A DNA stretch of 64,000 nt from JACRCT01 sp049841135 (GTDB lineage: Bacteria > Myxococcota > Myxococcia > Myxococcales > UBA5297), in NCBI GenBank assembly GCA_049841135.1, contig JASGHK010000005.1:1674001-1738000 (forward strand), given 5' to 3'. Positions 61,368 through 64,000 of this stretch are shown piece after piece. The position numbers were made by a program, and so were the translations under genes. The stretch's first letter is position 1. Every line of letters begins with the position of its first letter. Below the pieces are notes generated by a model that saw only the letters and a program-made list of their open reading frames with translations, was not told where the DNA came from and ran no database searches.

Positions 61368-62109
61368 TCAGGCGCCGTGGGCCTGGTAGTAGGCGAGGGT
61401 CGCCCGCTCCCGGTCCTGGGCGCTCCTGCAAGGCTCAAGGGCGCCGTGCGTGCCGGTCAGCCGGGAGACGCTCGCCCGATGGAGCTTCCCAGGCCTTCTC
61501 CAAGCCGTCGGCCCAGGCGCAGGTGACCCGGCCTTCGGACGCCTTCTCCTTGCAGGTCCAGGTGATGACCGAGGCGCCGTCGGCGAAGGTCGACAGGAAG
61601 TAGCCGTGCAGACCGCGGGTCGAGTCGGTGGTCAGGTTGGCCCAGGCACGCTCGGCTTCGTGAGCGTAGACGTCGCAGGGCGTCGCTCGCCGGCTGCGCT
61701 CGTGCTTGTGGCCGAGCAGGACGAAGCCCAGCTTCTCGAGCAGTTGGCGCACCTCGGTGGAGTCGGGGACGCAGGGCGTCTGGGCGGCGAGGACCTGGAC
61801 CCTGGGCATCCAGGGCCGCCAGAACCAGAGCTCGAAGCCGACGTTGAAGGCGAGCGCCATGCCGAAGATCACCCGGAAGCCGACGTCGTCGATGCCGGCG
61901 AGGGCGGGGAAGGGCCAGCCGCTGGCGAACCCGAGCACGGCCGAGCCGAGCGCGGCCCACAGGAAGAGCTGGCCGAAGATGGCCCGGGTCCGCACCTCGG
62001 CGATCCTCGAGCCTCGGCGAGGGCGGAAGAGGAGGATGGCGACGGAGACGGCCAAGAGGACGAGCGCGGTCACGGCGCCGACGAAGAAGCCCAGGGCCTG
62101 TGGGGGCAT
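61368..62109 (-). CDS. Membrane protein, function unknown (frameshifted end)
   Basis: 247 residues after repair. Three membrane segments (residues about 4-25, 46-66, 75-97), then a cytoplasmic domain with WFWRPWMPRVQVLAAQ, LGFVLLGHKHERSRRATPCD and FADGASVITWTCKEKASE. GAGCTTC at 61482-61488 should be GAGCTC: repair gives KAWELHRASVSRL and an end ATLAYYQAHGA, with a stop at 61368. The unrepaired frame ends at 61435. No family known. Confidence 0.6.
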
Positions 62110-62189
62110 GCGCACCTCCGGAGTCGGGACACTCCATCGCCCGGAAGGCGGCGGAGCGTCAACCACGTCTGCCTGGTTCGGGGTCGCCG

Positions 62190-62240
62190 GTCACATCGGT
62201 CCCATCAGTCGCATAGGACCTAGAGGACGAATGGGACTCA
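62190..62240. repeat. Decayed CCCATA/GGGAC nonamer repeat
   Basis: Words such as GGTCCCATCAGTCGCATAGG and GAATGGGACTC resemble the palindromic nonamers at 3.9 kb but have diverged. Confidence 0.4.
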
Positions 62241-62353
62241 CCGAGCTCGCCGAGCTCACCGTCCCGGTGTCCCGCCGACGACCTTGCCGTTGGGGACGGA
62301 TTTGCTACGGTCGCGCCTCCTTTGATTCCCAGGACCAACCTCGGAGGCAGCAC

Positions 62354-63353
62354 ATGAAGGTCGCGGTCGTCGGCGCATCCGGACACATCGGCGGAAACCT
62401 CGTCCGCGCGCTGCTCGAGGCCGGCCACGAAGTCCGCGCGCTCTACACCAAGGACACGCGGCCGCTCGACGGGCTCAAGCTCGAGACGATGAAGGCCAAC
62501 GTGCTCGACCCGGCGAGCCTCGAGGCCGCCTTCGAGGGCCGCGAGGTCGTCTTCCACCTCGCCGGCAAGATCACCGTCAACGGCGACCCGGACGGCATGG
62601 TCAACCGCATCAACGGCGAGGGCGTGCGCAACGTCTGCGAGGCGGTGCTCAAGAAGGGCGTGCGCCGCCTGGTGCACTTCAGCTCGATCCACGCCTTCCA
62701 GCACAACCCCTGGGACCAGCCGCTCGACGAGACCCGGCCGCTGTGCATCGAGGCCCCGGGCGTCTGCCTGACCTACGACGCCAGCAAGGCCCGCGGCGAG
62801 CACGTGATCCGCGAGTACCTGAACAAGGGCCTGGACGCAGTCATCGTCAACCCCACCGCGGTCCTGGGGCCCATCGACTTCAAGCCCTCGGCGATGGGCG
62901 GCGCCATCCTGATGGTCGCGCGCAAGAGCCTGCCGATGCTCCCCGACGCCGGCTTCGACTGGGTGGACGTGCGCGACATCGCCAAGGGCGCCATCGCCGC
63001 GGCGGAGAAGGGGCGCAAGGGCGAGAAGTACCTCTTGGGCGGCAAGTGGCGGCCGTTCTCCGACCTGGCGCACCTGGTGGGCAAGGAGACGGGCGTGAAG
63101 GTGCCCTCGCTCAAGTCGCCCATCTGGCTGGCCAAGGTCGGCGTGCCGTTCGCGACGGCGTGGGCGGGCGTGACCGGCAGCCGGCCGCTCTTCACCTTCG
63201 AGTCGCTGACCACGCTGTCGACCAGCCACAAGGACATCCGCCACACCAAGGCCGAGAAGGAGCTGGGGTACAGCTGCCGGCCGCTCGAGGAGACCATCGC
63301 CGACGCCATCAAGTGGTTCGTGGACAACGGCGTGATTCTCGAAGAAGGCCTAA
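62354..63353 (+). CDS. NAD-dependent epimerase/dehydratase (extended SDR), frameshifted at end
   Basis: MKVAVVGASGHIGGNLVRAL: GxxGxxG Rossmann motif at residues 7-13. Active-site-type Tyr and Lys in TYDASKARGEHV (Y-x3-K). HFSSIHAF (Ser/Thr position) and NPTAVLGPIDFKP are typical of extended SDRs acting on NDP-sugars or dihydroflavonol-like ketones. AGGAGGCAGCAC lies before the ATG. The frame continues past the true end because of GATTC at 63334-63338; with GATC it ends NGVISKKA and TAA at 63351-63353, next to the GTG of the following gene. Confidence 0.88.
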
Positions 63354-64000
63354 GTGAGCGCGACTCCCCTGCCGTACCTGGGCGAAGCCCTGTCTCTCGG
63401 ATGCGCCGCTGCCTGGGGGGTCAGCGTCATCCTCTTCAAGCGTTCGGAGGAGGTCTCGCCTTGGGCGATGAACCTCTTCAAGAACAGCGTGGCGTTCGTG
63501 CTGTTCGGCCTGACGCTGCTGGTGATGGGCGACGCCATCCCGCGGGACCGCACGCCCGAGGACTGGGCGCGGATCATCCTGAGCGGCGTGTTGGGCCTGG
63601 CGGTGGCCGACACCCTCTTCCTCGAGGCGCTGCGCCGCATCGGCGCCGGGATGATGGCCATCATCGACTGCATCTACGCGCCGCTGGTGGCGCTGTTCTC
63701 GGTGCTCATCCTCGGCGAGAAGCTGGGGCTGGGGTTCATGGCGGGGGCGGCGTTGGTGGTGGGCGGGCTGTTCGCGGCGACGACCAGCGGGGAGGGGCTG
63801 CGCGAGGCGGCGGCGGTGGCCAAGGAGCACCTGGGCGGCGTGGTGCTCGGGGTCACGTCCATCGTCATCATGGCCTTCGGCGTGATCCTGGCGAAGCCGG
63901 TGCTCGACAACTCCGGGCTGGTGGAGACGACGTTCACGCGCATGGGCGCCGGGTCGATCTCGCTGGCGATCTGATGTGGCGCTGCTCCGCAAGGACCGCG
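63354..64000 (+). CDS. EamA/DMT-family permease (3' end outside window, frameshifted)
   Basis: GTG at 63354, overlapping the preceding stop (TAAGTGAG). Residues 1-206 show six or seven membrane segments and the two halves typical of EamA: WGVSVILFKRSEEVSPWAMN, RIGAGMMAIIDCIYAPLVAL, SVLILGEKLGLGFM. A stop appears at 63972 within GATCTGATG; without the extra T the frame reads LAIDVALLRKDR on to the window end. Family members number about 300 residues, so the rest is beyond the edge. It probably exports amino acids or metabolites; operon with the epimerase. Confidence 0.85.

Noticed and set aside
1451..63972. Programmed ribosomal frameshifting as cause of the many shifts
   Set aside because: There are no slippery heptamers or stimulatory structures common to the sites, and the sites share GATC or GAGC words instead. 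A technical or mutational origin explains them better.
1..64000. tRNA and rRNA genes
   Set aside because: I found no GGTTCGAATCC-like T-arm, CCA-ended stem or rRNA core sequence on either strand by reading; none is reported. A covariance search would be decisive.
1..64000. Encapsulin shell gene partner for the EncFtn cargo
   Set aside because: No protein here has the size (about 270-290 residues) and HK97-like pattern of the shell; the genes near 6 kb are a KGG protein and a zinc protein.

Overview
The window looks like about 64 kb of a GC-rich myxobacterium-like genome (Myxococcota), probably from a long-read or metagenome assembly. The support is circumstantial: strong G/C third positions, many lipoproteins with Ala/Asp/Gly-rich linkers, a TIGR02996-type protein, a Ser/Thr kinase fused to WD40 propellers, a secreted lyase ending in a MYXO-CTERM-like tail, and collagen-like and Cys-repeat surface lipoproteins. 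No rRNA, tRNA, CRISPR array, insertion sequence or phage gene was recognised.

Layout. 0-9.5 kb: TPR protein (cut by the left edge), SRAP/YedK abasic-site protein, PEBP protein, two KGG stress proteins flanking an MFS transporter, an encapsulin-cargo ferritin without a shell gene, an Lgt-like protein, tandem exported paralogues and a CPBP protease. 9.5-17.2 kb: glutamine synthetase with an intrinsic terminator, TerB-like protein, lipoproteins (one a putative HExxH peptidase) and a TIGR02996/LRR region. 17.2-24 kb: collagen-like and 8-repeat Cys-rich lipoproteins, a two-gene flavin/Fe-S amine dehydrogenase, a Gly-rich exported protein. 24-25.8 kb: arsenic unit 1 (ArsR, ArsM, a Cys-Cys-ended micropeptide). 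26-33.6 kb: beta-helix lyase, then a metal-handling locus (TlpA-like lipoprotein, Cys-rich exported protein, Cys/His-repeat protein, RND adaptor carrying the same repeats, CusA/CzcA pump). 34-43.5 kb: secreted HELAH peptidase, then arsenic unit 2: leftward ArsR, ArsP-type permease, small thioredoxin, CcdA, thioredoxin-like lipoprotein and an ECF-sigma/AhpD-like fusion; rightward ArsR, ACR3, ArsC, ArsM and a Cys-less rhodanese. 43.5-64 kb: regulators, exported hypotheticals, a Fic protein, an M19 dipeptidase, a heparin-lyase-like enzyme, a WD40 kinase, an epimerase and a DMT permease cut by the right edge.

How the genes may work together. The arsenic units together cover arsenate reduction (ArsC), arsenite export (ACR3), arsenite methylation (two ArsM) and probable export of methylated trivalent arsenic (ArsP family), with thiol-redox support from CcdA and thioredoxin-like proteins. 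All three ArsR genes have a promoter overlapped by a perfect 5- or 6-bp inverted repeat with a 6-nt spacer, at or within a few bases of the start codon. The 27.7-33.6 kb locus looks like a periplasmic metal-binding and RND efflux system built on a repeated Cys/His motif.

Caution for every reader. About twenty genes carry an apparent frameshift, and nearly all can be repaired by removing one base inside a GATC or GAGC(T) context (for example GATC read as GAATC or GATTC, GAGCTC read as GAAGCTC). I treat these as probable consensus errors and give corrected gene ends.
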